A stretch of DNA of 64,000 bases from contig CM063258.1 of assembly GCA_032158295.1 (NCBI GenBank), positions 15,227,703-15,291,702 on the forward strand. Reading direction: 5' to 3'. This document shows, piece by piece, positions 20,589-35,500 of the stretch. The notes beneath the pieces are model-generated. The model searched no databases. It was not told the DNA's origin and worked only from the letters and a program-made list of their open reading frames with translations. Both the position numbers and the translations under genes were made by a program. Position 1 is the first letter of the stretch, and each line of letters begins with the position of its first letter. This DNA is from Pycnopodia helianthoides. Its lineage: Eukaryota; Echinodermata; Asteroidea; Forcipulatida; Asteriidae.

Positions 20589-23500
20589 ATGGCTCAGCAG
20601 ATGTCTGACCCCAGTGAGTTGTTCCCATTGTTGACATCCAATGATCTTCATGTCATCCAAGAAATCAAGGCCTTGATACAAGACAATCTCAACTCAGGTG
20701 GGTAATGACAAGAAGAAAAAACAAGTGTTTTACCTCATTTCAGTTGTTATTTTCTCCCATGATCTGCAAAGTCATTTAACCCTCTCACTGTCTGACCCTT
20801 CAATGTTATCACCCTGTGTGATTTTTAAGATTGAACCATATTAAAAATGGATGGTGTTGAAATGTCAGACAGTAAAAGGGTTGACTGTGTAGAGTGCTAT
20901 GCATCTACCACGTTATGGCATAAGTTATCTTTTTGATTGAATGGTCAGACAGTTGGGTTGTGTACTGTGTATATGCATTCACCACATGATATCATATTGC
21001 AGGATGGCATAGTTTATATATCATTAAAAAACCACAGTGGATGATATTGAATGGTCAGACAAAAGGAGGGTTGACTGTTTACTGTGTAGATACATTCACC
21101 ACATGATATATTGCAGGCTGGCATGGTTTATATATCATTCAAAACCACAGTGGACGATATTGAATGGTCAAGCAGTTGGAGGGTTAAATTCAGAACTTTA
21201 TGTTTAAAAAATTTGCTTTGTGTTTTTACAGCACGTGACCCCGGGTTTCTCAATGCATTGGTGGATTACTACATACTCACCAACTCCCAGAATGCACTGG
21301 ACCTTCTCGCTGGTGTCCGGGAACCCTTGGACAAGGTTTGTGAATTATATGTAAACAAAATGCCAAAAAGGATTTATTTGTGTAATTTGAAATATAATTT
21401 TTTTTTAAATTCTTTTTTTAATGAGATATTGCCTAACTCGCAAGGCCGAACGGCCACTCAAGGTGAGGGCTACACTTAACTGATTTGGGCTGTTGACCCA
21501 AATCAACTGACACCAGAGGCACATTGCCACCTACTCCTGGGGCTGAAACAGGGTTACCCCCTTCGCAGTCCCTAAGGATGTAGGCATGGGTATCATCCAC
21601 TGGGAGCCTGGCTGGTAGAGCAGAATGCACTACCTTCCCAACTTTTTACGAAGCAATTATGGTTGTCATGACCGGGATTCGAACCCACACTGTGCTGCTG
21701 ACAACACCAGAGCTTGGGTCCGGTGAACTATCATATGTGACTGGTATCCTGCTCGGTTTTTTGCTGAGCAGAATATTGTTAAGCACCACTTGCTGCTTAA
21801 AAGCAGCTCTATGAAATTGGGCCCAGGTATAGACCTCACACGTTTTGGGGGGATGTGTAACTTGTAAGAGATGATGCTACTGCAAGCTTTCCCTGACAGT
21901 GGCATGTCTTCTGTCATCTTGAATAGCAATGCCTTCAAGCTTCGATTTGGAAACCGTTATCTGAATGAGACAAAAAACAAGATGGCCGGCATTGATATCA
22001 ATATTGTTACATTTCTTTGCAGCCATTGATGGACAGAATGAATGACAACATGAAGGCCGGCCACAAAATGCAGAGTTTGACCTTACTGAGTCATGTGGTT
22101 AGACGCCAGCCATCTTGGCTTCATAAGATCGTCCAAGCTCCGCTCTTCATGTCTCTGCTGAATTGCTTAAAGGTAATGTTCCGTCCTGGCTTTGTTTGTT
22201 TGTACTGTTCCCTGTGTGTCCTGTTGTAACTTAATCACTCAGTGGCAGTGCAGATAGTTACGAGAAGTCCCTCTGGTCCACAAAGCTAAAGTAGTAGACC
22301 AGGCCGATTTCCTACCTCCCGTCCAGGTAGTAGTTAATAAGTAGGACAGTTCTTTTCAGAACTGAGAAGTCTCCCGAATTCCGAAAATCTACAAAAAGCA
22401 AGACAAGTTCTCTAAAAAACAAAATCTACACAGCAAAGTAGATAATTATACACATGGTGTTACCGTAAACCGAATATACATTGATACCTCACCATGCAAT
22501 GCCTCAAAAACCATAAACTTAATTTCTGTGAAGAAGTTCAGTATCTTGTTATATAGACGCATTTCTCTACAAGACTTGTTTTTTGAATATGCCTCCATAT
22601 TGGCATCTGCTTCATTGTGTCACATATAATTATTATTCTAGTAGTTCTTTATACATCTTTGTTCAATTGACCTTCTCAATAATTACTTTTGTATGTATAT
22701 TTTGCAATAAGGAAATAAATGTTGAGTTGAATTGAATGATAATAATATAATAATATCAACTCTTAAATAGCGCATTTCCAAAGAGTGATCATTGTTACCC
22801 CTGGCTGCTGGGCCATTTATTTCATTCCTTAGACAGGGATGCCAGTTTTCCGGCTATTGCCAGAATTCAGGCTTTTTCAGATTTTCCCAAAATTTTTCAG
22901 GCGCTCCGTGTTTCATCAGGCCGGAGAAAATATATTTTATTGAAAACAGATTTTCGGCGATCGTTTGGAGCGATGATAATCGTGTTTAATGATAATATGT
23001 TTTTAAAGCGCCGTCAAGCGTTCGTACATGTATTGTAAATGCCGGAAGTATTGAGCGAAGATTAGACCTTTCTGTCGATGTGTGCGTGGTTCCGTATGGT
23101 ATGTATTGATGTATTTTGTGTGTACATCCATACACGGCTGGAGTCGAGAGACAGTGGTTACAGGGTTCTCCCCACGTACAAGCTATAGCGTATCGGCCCG
23201 ATACGCAATTTCTTTTGGCCGATACGCCGGCAAAAAGGCCGAGCACATTTACGCTTTTCAATTTTTAAATACCTTTTTTTATTGACCGCAACAAACGGAT
23301 CACAGTCTGTGTCCAGTGCCTTGGCCAACGTAATTTATAATCCGTCAGTAATGCTTTCTTCGTGTGTGTCTTTGATCTATGTCGTCCCGGCCGCTGAAAT
23401 CAATCACGATCACATACAAAAAACTTTCTTGTGTGCAACGAACGATTGAGAAAAGCACACATGGCCACTGAACTCGCAGTTAACTGTTTCCCTTTGATGC

Positions 23501-26500
23501 CGCGTGCACCTTTTTCCGAAGACGGGTACCAGCGAAACCATGCTCATTTTCGACCCCAAAAGAGCAAGCACGTTGATCGCTCGCTCAATCCCACATGCGT
23601 AATCCGTGCTAAAAAAAACCATGTGCATTACATGTTGAGAGCGGTGTTAGAGCATGTCCATTTTATTATGTTTTATAATTGGGGCTACTTGAGGAAATTT
23701 AATTGACAAACAATATATCACTTATGTAAACAAATTATTTTGACTTCTTTTTAATTTACAGAGAATCTTATTTTTTGTGTAAACTGAAAACAAATCAGAA
23801 TAAAACAGTTGAAATGGGTTCACCACCCGTAGGGGAACCCCTGGCCAATTTGTTTTTAAATGAAACCTCTATTTATGCTATATTAAATAAAAATGCCTTT
23901 GTTTGACCATTATATTGCAATTTCAAAGGCTCTAAAATGCACCAGAATGCAGCAGAGAGCATTTTTTGCAGGGGGGGGGGGTCAGAATTTTCTTTTTTTC
24001 ATGTTTTATAAAAAAATCGCTGTTATGTTTTTTATTGTTTTTGGTCTGAGCGGGGGGGGGGGGGGGGGCGGTGACCCCCTTTCCTTCGCAGCGAATTTTT
24101 TTCAGGCTCTGAAGGAAAGAGTCACTGGCATCCCTGCTTAGACAATCTAAGCTCCCTGTGGGTGTATACAGCTGCTGTGCTGCCAACTTTGTAGCGCACC
24201 AAGCTAAATCAATCACACTCATTTCCCATTCATTGATGCATATCTGGGCTCACCCTTAACACAAGCCGGCATTCATTGTCTTGTAAAAACTGATACAGGC
24301 TAGTACACACCACTTCTCAACTTGCCCTGAGGGCTACTAAAAACTGTTTAAAATCCTCATATTTCTTCCTTTTTAGATGTAAATAATAAAACATTTTAAA
24401 ACTGTTATTTTTGAGTGTTTGAATGTAATTTTTATTTGACCATTAATCTGGTTGTGATAGCTACCATATTAATACATAAAAAGATACATTCATGACAAGA
24501 CAGGTTTGAAATCTGGGCTCCTAAACTTTTTTGGGGCAAGTTAAAATGCACAGTTTACTAGCCTGGTGGGCTACTTTGCAAAAAGCTTAAATGCTAGGCC
24601 TGAACATGCTCCATCGTTATTTTTACTCCAATCCTATATTATATGCAACTGAAGGACTATGTCGAATATCGATGTAGCTTCCTCAGATTTTGTCTTTGTT
24701 ATAATTCATTGTCACTATTTGTACTCTGTTGTACTAAGTTCTACATAGTTGTGTTTTAACAATGTTGTGTTTTGGTTTCTTACCTGTAGATGGATACCGA
24801 TATTCCAGTGATTATGTGTGGGTTGCTGTCGGTAACCACCTTGCTTCCCATGATTCCCAGTCTGGTTGGTCCTTCTCTGCCGGAAATCTTTCGGGTGTTC
24901 TCCCACCTTGCCTCATGGAATGTTAACAAACCTGGTACGTCAAGAATTGACCCTAAATAGTATATTTTGACCCTACTGTCTGATAATTCAACATCGTCCA
25001 TGTGGTTTTGAGTGATAGATGCACAATGCTACCCTGCAATCAGGGCCTAATTTAATAGAGCTGCTTAAGCAGCAAAAGTTGCTAAGCACAACAAATGATT
25101 AGGTTACCAGCTAAATGGTTACCTGCTAAAAAGTTACCAGCTTGACATGTACAAAATGTAACTGGTATCCTGCTTAGTTTTGCTTAGCAGAAAAAAATGT
25201 TCAACAACATTTTCTGCTGGAGCAGCTCCATGAAATTGGGTCCTGAGATCATATGGTGAATGCATCTACACATTACACAGGTAGTTCAAGGGACATTTGG
25301 TTTACCATAAAAATGGTAAGCAGTGCCATGAAACTGGGCCCTGATACCAACTTCACATTGCTGCTGAGATGCCATCTTCATATTGCTGCAAAAGACTGGT
25401 TACAAATTGAAATATTATTCCTTTTGTACTATTTGTGACTGGTTCCCTGCTTCTTTGTTAAGCAGAAACTTCTGCTCATCGTGGCCCAATTTCATAGAGC
25501 TGCTTAAGCACAAAAGAGAGCAAAGCACAGTTGAATTATTCTTACCAGAATAAGGTTACCAGCCAAAATACCATTTCACTTGTACCATTTGTGGCTGGTA
25601 TCCTGCTCTTTTTTGCTTAGCAGAAAGTACCTAAGCAATATTTCCCGCAGAAAATATCTTGGCAATATTTTCTGCCTAAGCAACTTTATGAAATTGGACC
25701 CAGTTCTATGGAAGCCTGCTTGATTGACAACATTGATGGTAATTAATTAAGGACTTTTGTGTCTACAGGTGGCATCCCCGAAGTTTACCAGCTCCATTTA
25801 CAGGTGGCTGTGTATGCACTATTCCATCGACTCTACGGCATGTACCCATTGAACTTCCTCCAATACCTCAGATCCTATTACCAGAATAAAAATGAGGAAT
25901 TCAAGAAAGCTGTCTTGGTAAGTGATACTGCTTTGGCAGCAAATTGATCCACCAAACGTTCCCAATAGGCGCTTTGGTGTTTCACATAATAATTCCGTCA
26001 TAACAAATCCACCAACTGCTTGTTTCTTTGTTCCAGCACGTTGAGTATCTAACTGGCAGATATGTGTGCTATATAAGACTCCAGTATTATTAATATTATA
26101 CTGTCAGCTCTGTTGGAGACTTCTAAGGACACTCGATGGAGGCTGACTTACTGAGCGTCTCAAAAGTCGGGCACCTTCCAGGCGCAAAAGAACGTTCCCG
26201 TGGGCACACGCCCACCATCTGTTGGACCACCAGACCGTTTCGTTAGACTGCATCATTGTACCAAAAGACAGGAGCAATCCTACATGAGTGAATACGTGCA
26301 TGAGTATTTTGAACATTCCAATAGTACATTCCGGCGGTCCAACGGAATGCTCCATGCACATGCGCTGGAATACTTATCCAATCCAATCAGAACATTCCTA
26401 CCATTCCCACTTTCCCTCACCTGGGTTCCAATTTCATAAAGCTGTTGAAATGCCTTTTTGACTGGTAACCTGTTTCTGCTTAGCAATATTTTTCTGAAGC

Positions 26501-29500
26501 ATTTTTTTGTGCTAATAATCTTTATACAGGAATTCAAGTGATTTCTTGATTTTGTTGGGTCTTGTTTTGTCTGTAGCCAATGTTGGAGCGTGTTCGAATG
26601 CATCCTTTGCTAGTTATCGGCACAGCTAGATCAGAAACTGAAAATGCAAGGTGGGTTGAAATTCAATTGCCATGATTTTTTTGACAATTATTTTAGATAG
26701 GATGGAAAGATAAGGCATAGGAAAGTTGATGGTCCAATGACTTTTTTTTCAGGTTGAAAAGTGTTTGTTTACTGTTTTCTGAGAAAGGAATTTTGAATTT
26801 GTTGTTTCAATGACTGAAGTTTACATGTCTAGGAGATGTTTTGTTAGGGTAAATGGCTCTGGCTTCTAGCTGAATGACCTGACCAACCTGAATGACCTGA
26901 CCAACCTGATAGACCCTGACCAACCTGATGAGCCTGACCTGACCTGACTGACTGACTGACCTGACCTGACTGACTTGACCTGACTTGACTGACCTGACTG
27001 ACCTGACTGACCTGACTGCCCTGACTGACCTGACTGACCTGACTGACCTGACTGACCTGACTGACCTGACTGACCTGACTGACCTGACTGACCTGACTGA
27101 CTGACTGACCTGACTGCCCTGACTGACGACCTGACGATGCCCTGACTGACTCGCTGACGACCTGACGACCGATGACTGACTGACTGACCTGACTGACTGA
27201 CCTGACTGACTGACTGACTGACTGACCTGACGACTGACCTGACTGACTGACTGACTGATGACTGACTGACTGACGACTGACCTGACTGAGACCTGACTGA
27301 CTGACCTGACTGACCTGACGACTGACCTGACTGACGACACTGACCTGACGACCGACCGACCGACCGACCGACGACCTGACCGTGACCGATCCTGACCTGA
27401 CCGACGACCTGATCGACCGACTGACCGACCTGACCTGACCGAATGACTGACTGACGACCTGACGACGACCGACCGATTCGACCGACCGACCGACCGACCG
27501 ACCGACCGACCGACCGACCGACCGACCGACCGACCGACCGACCGACCGACCGACCGGACCGACCGACCGACGACGCCCTGACTGACTGACTGACTGACTG
27601 ACTGTCGTAACTAACTGACATGACCAACCTGACCAAACTGACTGACATTTTTTGTTTATCTTAAAATTGTTGTCACTATTTGGGAAAAAGCTTTGGTTGT
27701 TTACACTTTTTACTCATGTTCTTTTCTTGGAGATGGAGGAAGATGGAGGTACATGATGTTCTGATGGAGTGTGCTCGTGTTTCATTGGATACAACAGAAT
27801 CTGCCCGAGACGATTCCTTCAATTACGTCCCGATGCCAGTGGGTTATGACCTTGAGAGGAGAGGGTCAAAGGGCATAGCTGCTGGGGTGATGGATCAAGG
27901 CATCAGAACTTCCTCCCCATTGTTGACAGCCAAGGTAAGAGTAACTGGGTGTAGAGGTTTATTGCAAACATTCTCCAGCGAGTTGATCACCCATTTGAAA
28001 CGACATGGTGGCACAATTCAACTTAGTACAGTGTACATATGTGTGTACTGTGTAAATGAATTCACCACATGACGTCAGCGTACATAAAAGAAATTAACAC
28101 GGATAGAGTCTTAAGAGCTTTACAAAGTAAGAGATAAATAAACAGATTCCCTAATGACAGGAGGAAGATTGTTCCAAACATTGGTCCAGCTACACTGAAT
28201 GCTTTTTGACCCAGTACTTTGTTTGCACGGGGAACATTCAAGTGAGTGATGTCAAGTGTGGACCGAAGAAAACGTGGAGGAGTGTAACAATATGACAGTA
28301 AATTGAAAAGATATCTAGGAGTAGTTTTGTTCAATTTTTTTAAACAAAAAGAGCAAGTTTAAAATGAATGCATTCTCTCATTCAAAACCACATTGGATGA
28401 TTTTGAACGGTCATACAGTGGGAGGGTTAAGAGACCTGTATTCTGATATTGCTTTCATTTTATTTGAAAACCAAATTTTCTGTACAAGGTACTGAGCTTT
28501 CTCACAAGCCATTGATACATTGGGATAATGATGCTAAGAAAACGGACCCTGATACATACAGCCTGGTTTCATCACAAGAGGGAGGTATATCGATGTTCAG
28601 CCCGTCAATGGTGTGCGGACTGAGCACACCACCATCCTCCCATCCTCCCTCCCCATTGGGTAGTCAACTCGACGTCAGTCTGACATCATCGGTCCAGATG
28701 CATAATACGACCCCTCTCCAAGAGACACCCACGCCTCAGTCAACACCGCGCGAATCCCCCCATCCCAACGCCGCTCTCCATCTCAGCAGTCGCATGTCCA
28801 GCATGAGTGAAGGCAGTGTTCACAGCCGAGCTGGAAAGGGATCCGGTGGGAGAGCCCCACGTGGGAAGCTCCCACCAATCTCAACTCACTCGGCAATGGC
28901 GCTGTCTCGGACGGTCTCCGCACCTGTGACCCCAGGCTATGAGTCCAAGTCCTTGCCTTGCACCCCCCAGAAACCTCTCATGGGTGCCAAGGCTTCCTCC
29001 CAAGAGATCACCAAGCAGAGAAGATTCGTCTGGGACGAGGAACAACTTAGCGAGGCTCTCGCAAGTAGCGGCACTGCGTCCTCTTCAGCCAACCAGCCTG
29101 CTCAAGGTGCTCCTGTGACAGAAGAATGTGAGGAAAAAAAAGAGAGGACAGAGAGTTCTGTCTCCTTGAGAGACCTTCCTGAAGTCATCAAGGATCTTTC
29201 CCATGAAGAGCAGAGGCCACGTGATGGTAAGTACAGTAGCACGGTTCCAAGTCTCGGCCAAAACATCAGGCCTCAAGTTGTACACTTGACCACAGGCCTG
29301 AGGCCAGTAGTTTTAGTATCGGGCCAGTAAACTCATGACCGACAAGTCCGTCGGTCTTTTTTTTTCAATTGAATAATAATACCTCACTCTGTGTAATACC
29401 GTGTTCAAATGTTGAAGTTGAGTCTGATAAAATACCTATCAATTCTATTAAAGTATTTGAAGAAACAGAATCACACCCGCATTAAACTCAATTTTACTTA

Positions 29501-32500
29501 CTTAACTTAATCCTCTTCGTCCCTAGTTGGACATAAGGACGAAAACTCAATATGGTTGGGACCAACATGGTCTTAGGTGTTTGAATATGTGGTTAGACCT
29601 GCACAGTCTATTGGTTTTTCAAATATGGATGTTGGGAGCTGGGCAAAGAACCAATTTGAGTGCAGTCTAGTCAGGGGTTGATGATAAACAGAATAATGTT
29701 CATCTGAATCTGCAATTGGAGAAGTTTTACAAAAAGAGAATTGAGTGCTTGAATTTTCCTGTTTTTTCAGGATTTTCTTTGATTTGGGTGAATATTTTCC
29801 ATTTGTTTGTTATTTTTATCTTCCAGACGATGCCATCAATGAAGAGGTGTCGTCTTTCACTGGTAGTCCATACACTCCAAGCGATCTTGAAAGCTCTGTA
29901 AACTCATGTAATACAACAACCAAAACCAACATGACAACTTCAGAGAGACTCCAACAGAAGACGGAAATGGCTAAGGCTTCCACGACAACGACGTCTTCAG
30001 CGCATTTGATAACAGTACACTCTAAGGAAGTCGAAACATCGCCTCGAGTGAATGGAACAATTCGCCAAGAGACGGTCAGAACACAAAGTGATCCGAGTGC
30101 AGCACACCGTAGTGTGTTGATTAAATCTTCCGCTGAGAGTGAAACTCGCTTAAGAACCGGTAGTTTTGGTAGTAAAGCTGTGAAGAACATCTCAACAGAT
30201 CTCTTTGGCGTCCGGAAAGGAAAGGATGCCAGCGTTGAGCATACTCAACCACCACAGGGATTTGTCCCGATTATTGATCAATCAATTGATAGCTTTGAGT
30301 CACCGATGACTCGTTATGGTGCTCAGAGCACCACATCAGATACATTCAGTACCCCGGGGCCGTCGTACAACCAGCAAGCACCGCTGCAAATGCCCTACAT
30401 GCATCTATTCAATCTGATCGTTCCGACGTTGCAGAATTTATCCCCCGCTGGGACGTCATCGCGAGATCAATCACCCGTTGTCTCAGCGCCAACAGCACGG
30501 GTAACGGGTTGTATGGTACTCCCCCACCCATGTCCAGAGTAGACTCGCTGCCAACAGGGGGTACACCGGTAGATAGTATCGGTAAAGTCCCGTTACATTC
30601 GTTGTATTCACCGAGTCAGCTTCTCGATCGTCATCTTCAGATGGGGAATATGACTCATGAGGATCAACTCACTGGGTAAGAATCATCAAAAGTCATTCCG
30701 TTTGCTGATATTCATACGTTTGTTTAATACATGTTTGATTTATTTTTAAAAACATGTAAGAAACACTGCATTTAACCCAGCTACTTTAAAAGTTATAAAC
30801 CAAAACACTGAATGGGTAAATTTATAAAATAATTTTGGGTTGAACAAAGTAACATTGACTAGAGCAGGACTTGAACCTGCCACCTCCGGATTAACGTGCC
30901 GGTTTTCTACCTCCTACTTTCCGTAACATTTGCTGGTAAGTTGATCAACTATTTGAAACCATTCAACTACACAGGATGTCTGTAGTAGAGAAACTGAGCA
31001 TAGAAGTACATGTGTACTGTGTAGATGCATTCACCACGTGATGTCATAGTGTAGGTTGGCATTGTTTATCTATCATTCAAAACCACAGTGGTTGACTTTG
31101 TACTGTGTAGATGCATTCACCACAAGATATCATATTGCAGGCTGGCATAGTGCATCAATCATTCAAAACCACAGTGGGTGATATTGAATGGTCAAACAGT
31201 TGGAGGGTTGACTGTTTACTGTGTAGATGCATTCACCACATGATATCATATTGCAGGTTGGCATAGCGCATCTATCATTCAAAACCACAGTGGGTGATAT
31301 TGAAAGGTCAGACAGTGGGACATTTTTTACAGAGTATTTGGGTTTGCTATTTCTGAAATATTGACTTATTTAAACTATGAACACATTTTTCATTTCAAAA
31401 CTTCATTTGCAGATTGTCTCTCATCAGCCAAGGGACAGTGGATTGGACTCATTTTGGAGGTATGTCAGTTTTTTTCTGATCGACAGCCCACGTGTACCCT
31501 CCAAATCTTACAGAGTAAAAATGTCACTTAAGATTTGACCTTCGGTTGACCCTTATCCATTACCTGGGAAGAGACGAGAATCACAGGATAAACATTTTAT
31601 GAAGACAATTCTATCAAGTTGAAAATTTTGGTGTACCCATAACATTATATTTCCATCTAATAAGTTGTCCATTATGATATGCCGTCGTTTTCAGTGACTT
31701 GAGAAGAACAAACAACACAAACACACATGCCTAAAATTGTGCTTTGCTGTTTTCAAGCATACTTGCAAAGTGGTTTGATAGGCTTCCCTCAAGTTGCCGT
31801 AATTGTTCATATTGTTTGATAGGCTCCCCACCAGCAGATGAAATCAAACTACTGAAGGGCCAGCTGCAGTTGCTACACAATCAACTTTTGTATGAAAGAC
31901 ACAAGAGGGAGGTACATGCAGAGAGGAACAGACGCCTCCTCGGCAAGACACACAAGGTATATGGCAAGCTTAGAGCATAATGGGTTTTGAGGCTTTGCAT
32001 GGTGAGGTATCAATATATATTTGGTTTGCGGTAACACCATGTGTATAAATATCTACTTTGCTGTGTAGATTTTGTTCTTTAGAGAACTTGTCTTGCTATT
32101 TATTCCACAACCGCGGAGTAGATTTTCGGAATTCAGGAGCTAATTTTCTGCTACAATTAGCACGAAAATTTGCTTACCGTTAAGCAGTGCTATGAAATTA
32201 GGCCTAGCTGATATTCTCCCCCACACCTCTACCATGTCTACATGAAATACACACAGGGAGATTGATTGTAAAGTATGCTTTATTGTTTGTAGGCAAAAGC
32301 TCTTGAGGAATCCAACACAGCGATGTCGGATCAACGTCAACTCCTAGAAGTAGAAGTGAATCAAGTCAGAGCAGCCTTCAAGTTACTCCGCCAAGAAAAT
32401 AAACAGCTTTCCGAAGCTAATGGCTCCAAGGACCAGACGCATAACGCATTAATGAAGTAAGAATATACTTGGCATCTATATCGTAATGCTGCTAAGCATC

Positions 32501-35500
32501 ATAATGCTGCTAAGCATGGGCAGAAACTGTGCAGCGGAACCGGGGTTACCAGTCAAAATCTCATGTAATATGTGTTGTTTATGACTGGTGCTCCACTAAG
32601 TTTGATACAGCAACAAATTTGCTAAGCAGTTGTTTCAGCTAAACAAATTTGTGGAATAGACTGTGCAAGTCTTGCCCATACTCAAACTTCCGGGGCGAAG
32701 TTGGTTCCAACCATATTGAGTTTTATATGTGCGTGATTCTGTTTCTTCATAATTTTAGTCAAACGTAGTTTATGGCTGTAAAAAATTACATTAAATTATT
32801 GTTTGGAAAGTAAAATTTCGCCATGAAATATGTGAAAGTAAAATAAATTGAACAAATTGACGAAGAAAACACGGGCGCTATTTGCAGATGGGGTTTCCAA
32901 AAACATAAGCATTCTCGTTTCAAGTTTTAATTTTGTTTCCATGTTAATTTTAACAAATTGTTTGTAACATGTAACAGTTTAAACTGTATTCACAGCAAAT
33001 TTGTTATAGGTATTTTTATTTTCAGGAGTTTTTTATAAATAGAATTTATATAGAAGATTTGATTTTATAGAAAAATATAGTCTTTGTAAGAGTTGTTCTC
33101 ATTTTTGATACACGCAAGACTTCCACAGCTTACTGTGGTGCCATCGTTGTATGTCGTTGGCGATTCTCTAATTTTCCACATCGTTTATTTCCAGGAAATT
33201 GCAAGGTGAGAATGATCATATGAGAGATGCAAATGAGGAATTTCAGAAGCTCCTGGTTCATCACAAACAGGAAGTGGATAAAGTCGCAAAGGTAAACAAG
33301 AATGCTTGAACTTTTCACTCTAACCTCGGTGCAGGAGGATTAAGCACTGGACTCAAGCTCTGGTGTTTCTGATCAGCAGAGTGAGGGTTTGAGTCCTGGT
33401 CTTGACACTTGTGCCCTTAAGCAAGACACTTTACCGGTATTGCTTTGTCCTTCGGATGGGGCGTAAACCGTAGATCCTGTGTGTTGTGTAATGCATGTAA
33501 AAGAACCAAGTTACACTTATCACTAAGAGAAGGGGGTTTGCCTTGGTGTTTCTGGTAGTGGCTGCTGAATGCGCCGCAGCACCTTGTAAACCCTCTACAA
33601 TTGGTCTCAAAATAAAAAAGTTGTTTAAACCTCTCTTAAAATGTTTCTGTTTGTTTAAGCGCATTGAGTACCTTACTGGTAGATACGTGCACTATATATG
33701 ACTATTTTAATCAATTATATTTTATTCAGGAGTGTCAGTCGAAAACGGGAAATGTAATAAATTGTTTTGCATTCTTTTTTTCAGGAGCTGCAGGGGGCTA
33801 ATTCTAAATTGTTCACGGTGCAACAGGAATTAGACAATGCTAGGGCTGATGTAGCAACCAACAGACACCTAAAAGATGAGGTACCTGACCTTTGACATTT
33901 GCCGAGCAACTCTGGCATAAAGACAAATTCCCTAGGCCCTTTTCAAAAGCCCGGCTTGGGCTTTGGCTTGGGCTTAGGCTTGGGCTTGGGCTTAGGCTTG
34001 GGCTTGGGCTGTGGCTTCGGCTCCGTCAGTTATCAATCAGGTGGACTGAACCCAAGCCAAAGCCCAAACCCAAGCTGTTGTTTCTAAAAGGGCCATACAT
34101 TTTATCAAACTCCAACCATCTTAGTCATGTTCCCTGTATCTACATAGATGTAAGGAGTACAATACTCGTATGATAAAAAGGGGGCCAGACTATTTTGATT
34201 TCTTTTATTTATTTAGTACATTTCTTTATCAAGGGTATGCTCGAACTGGTTTCCATTGGCTCACTGCATATGTTACAACGTATCAATTTAATATATACAT
34301 GCATAAGTCTGTTGCCTTTTTTATTCTTTGTCAGAATAGTTTGTTATGAAGGAGAGAAAACAATGGAAAAACAAAGGAAAAACAAAGGAAAAACAAAGGG
34401 AAAAACAAAGGAAAACAAATGAAAGAGTGTATGCCTTTTACGTAACTAATGATAACATTCTTAAAGTTGTAAGTAATTTTTAAATCAAGATAAACAAATC
34501 AATGGATTTCAATAAATAATGCTCTTCTTTTATCTACACTTACTCCCTAGATTGCTCGACTGAACAAGGAACTGTTACTGATGGGTGAAACTAACATTAA
34601 GTATCAGGAAAAGGTGGAGGAAGCGCGAAGGAATGAATATAAGACAGAAGAGGCTGAGATGGTGTGGTCCACAATGAAAAAAGACCTGGCAGGTAAATGA
34701 GAAGTTAACGGTTAAGAAAGTAAATTTCGAATGAAAAAAAAAAAAGAAAGATTTCTCTGCAAATTTTCTCTAGAAAAGGCTCAATGTCTATCAGTGTATG
34801 TGGAAACATTTTTAATGATTCAGAAAAATTTATGTTGTGCTTTTTGTTTGAAATTGTTCAGTTTCCCAAGAATCATTAAAACGAAAGAATGTTCAGCTGG
34901 AAGCTGCCAAAGCTCGTATTGGAGAAATGGAGGCAGCACTTACACTAAAGGTTTGAAGAAAATTATGTCATTGATTGATTAGGAATGGTATGAATGATTT
35001 ATCGCACTTATTGGACAATCCTGAATTAACCCTCCTACTGTGTGACCATTCAATACCACCCACTTTGTTTGTGACTGATGGATAAAATATGCTAGCCTGC
35101 TATATGGCATCATGTGGCGAATGCATCTACACAGTACAAAGTCAACCGTCCTACTGTCGGGCCATTCAATATCATCCACTGCTTTTGAATGATAGATCAA
35201 ATATGCCAGCCTACATTAATCAGGTGGTGAATGCATCTACACAGTTTTACCACCATTTCAAACTATTGCAGTAGAACGGTTTCAAATAGTTGTTCAACTT
35301 ACTGGAAAATGTTATAGGAAGTTTGAGGGTTAAAAAGGTATTTTTCATCTGAAATTTTCTTGTACCTTAAGTGATTTTTTTTCTTTAAATTCTGTCTTCA
35401 GTTTTGATAATTTTGACTTGCCTTGTATATTTTTTGCACTTTTTATTTTGCCAACCAATGTTTCTTTTAGGGGCTTACTGTTTTTGTTCTGGTTTTTGAC

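Noticed and set aside
26807..27648. Ser-Val-Arg / Gly-Gln-Ser repeat proteins on the minus strand
   Set aside because: Produced by the CTGA/CGAC microsatellite inside a TSC1 intron.
33892..34173. Gly-Leu repeat protein
   Set aside because: Hexamer GGCTTG array in a fold-back element in TSC1 intron 14.
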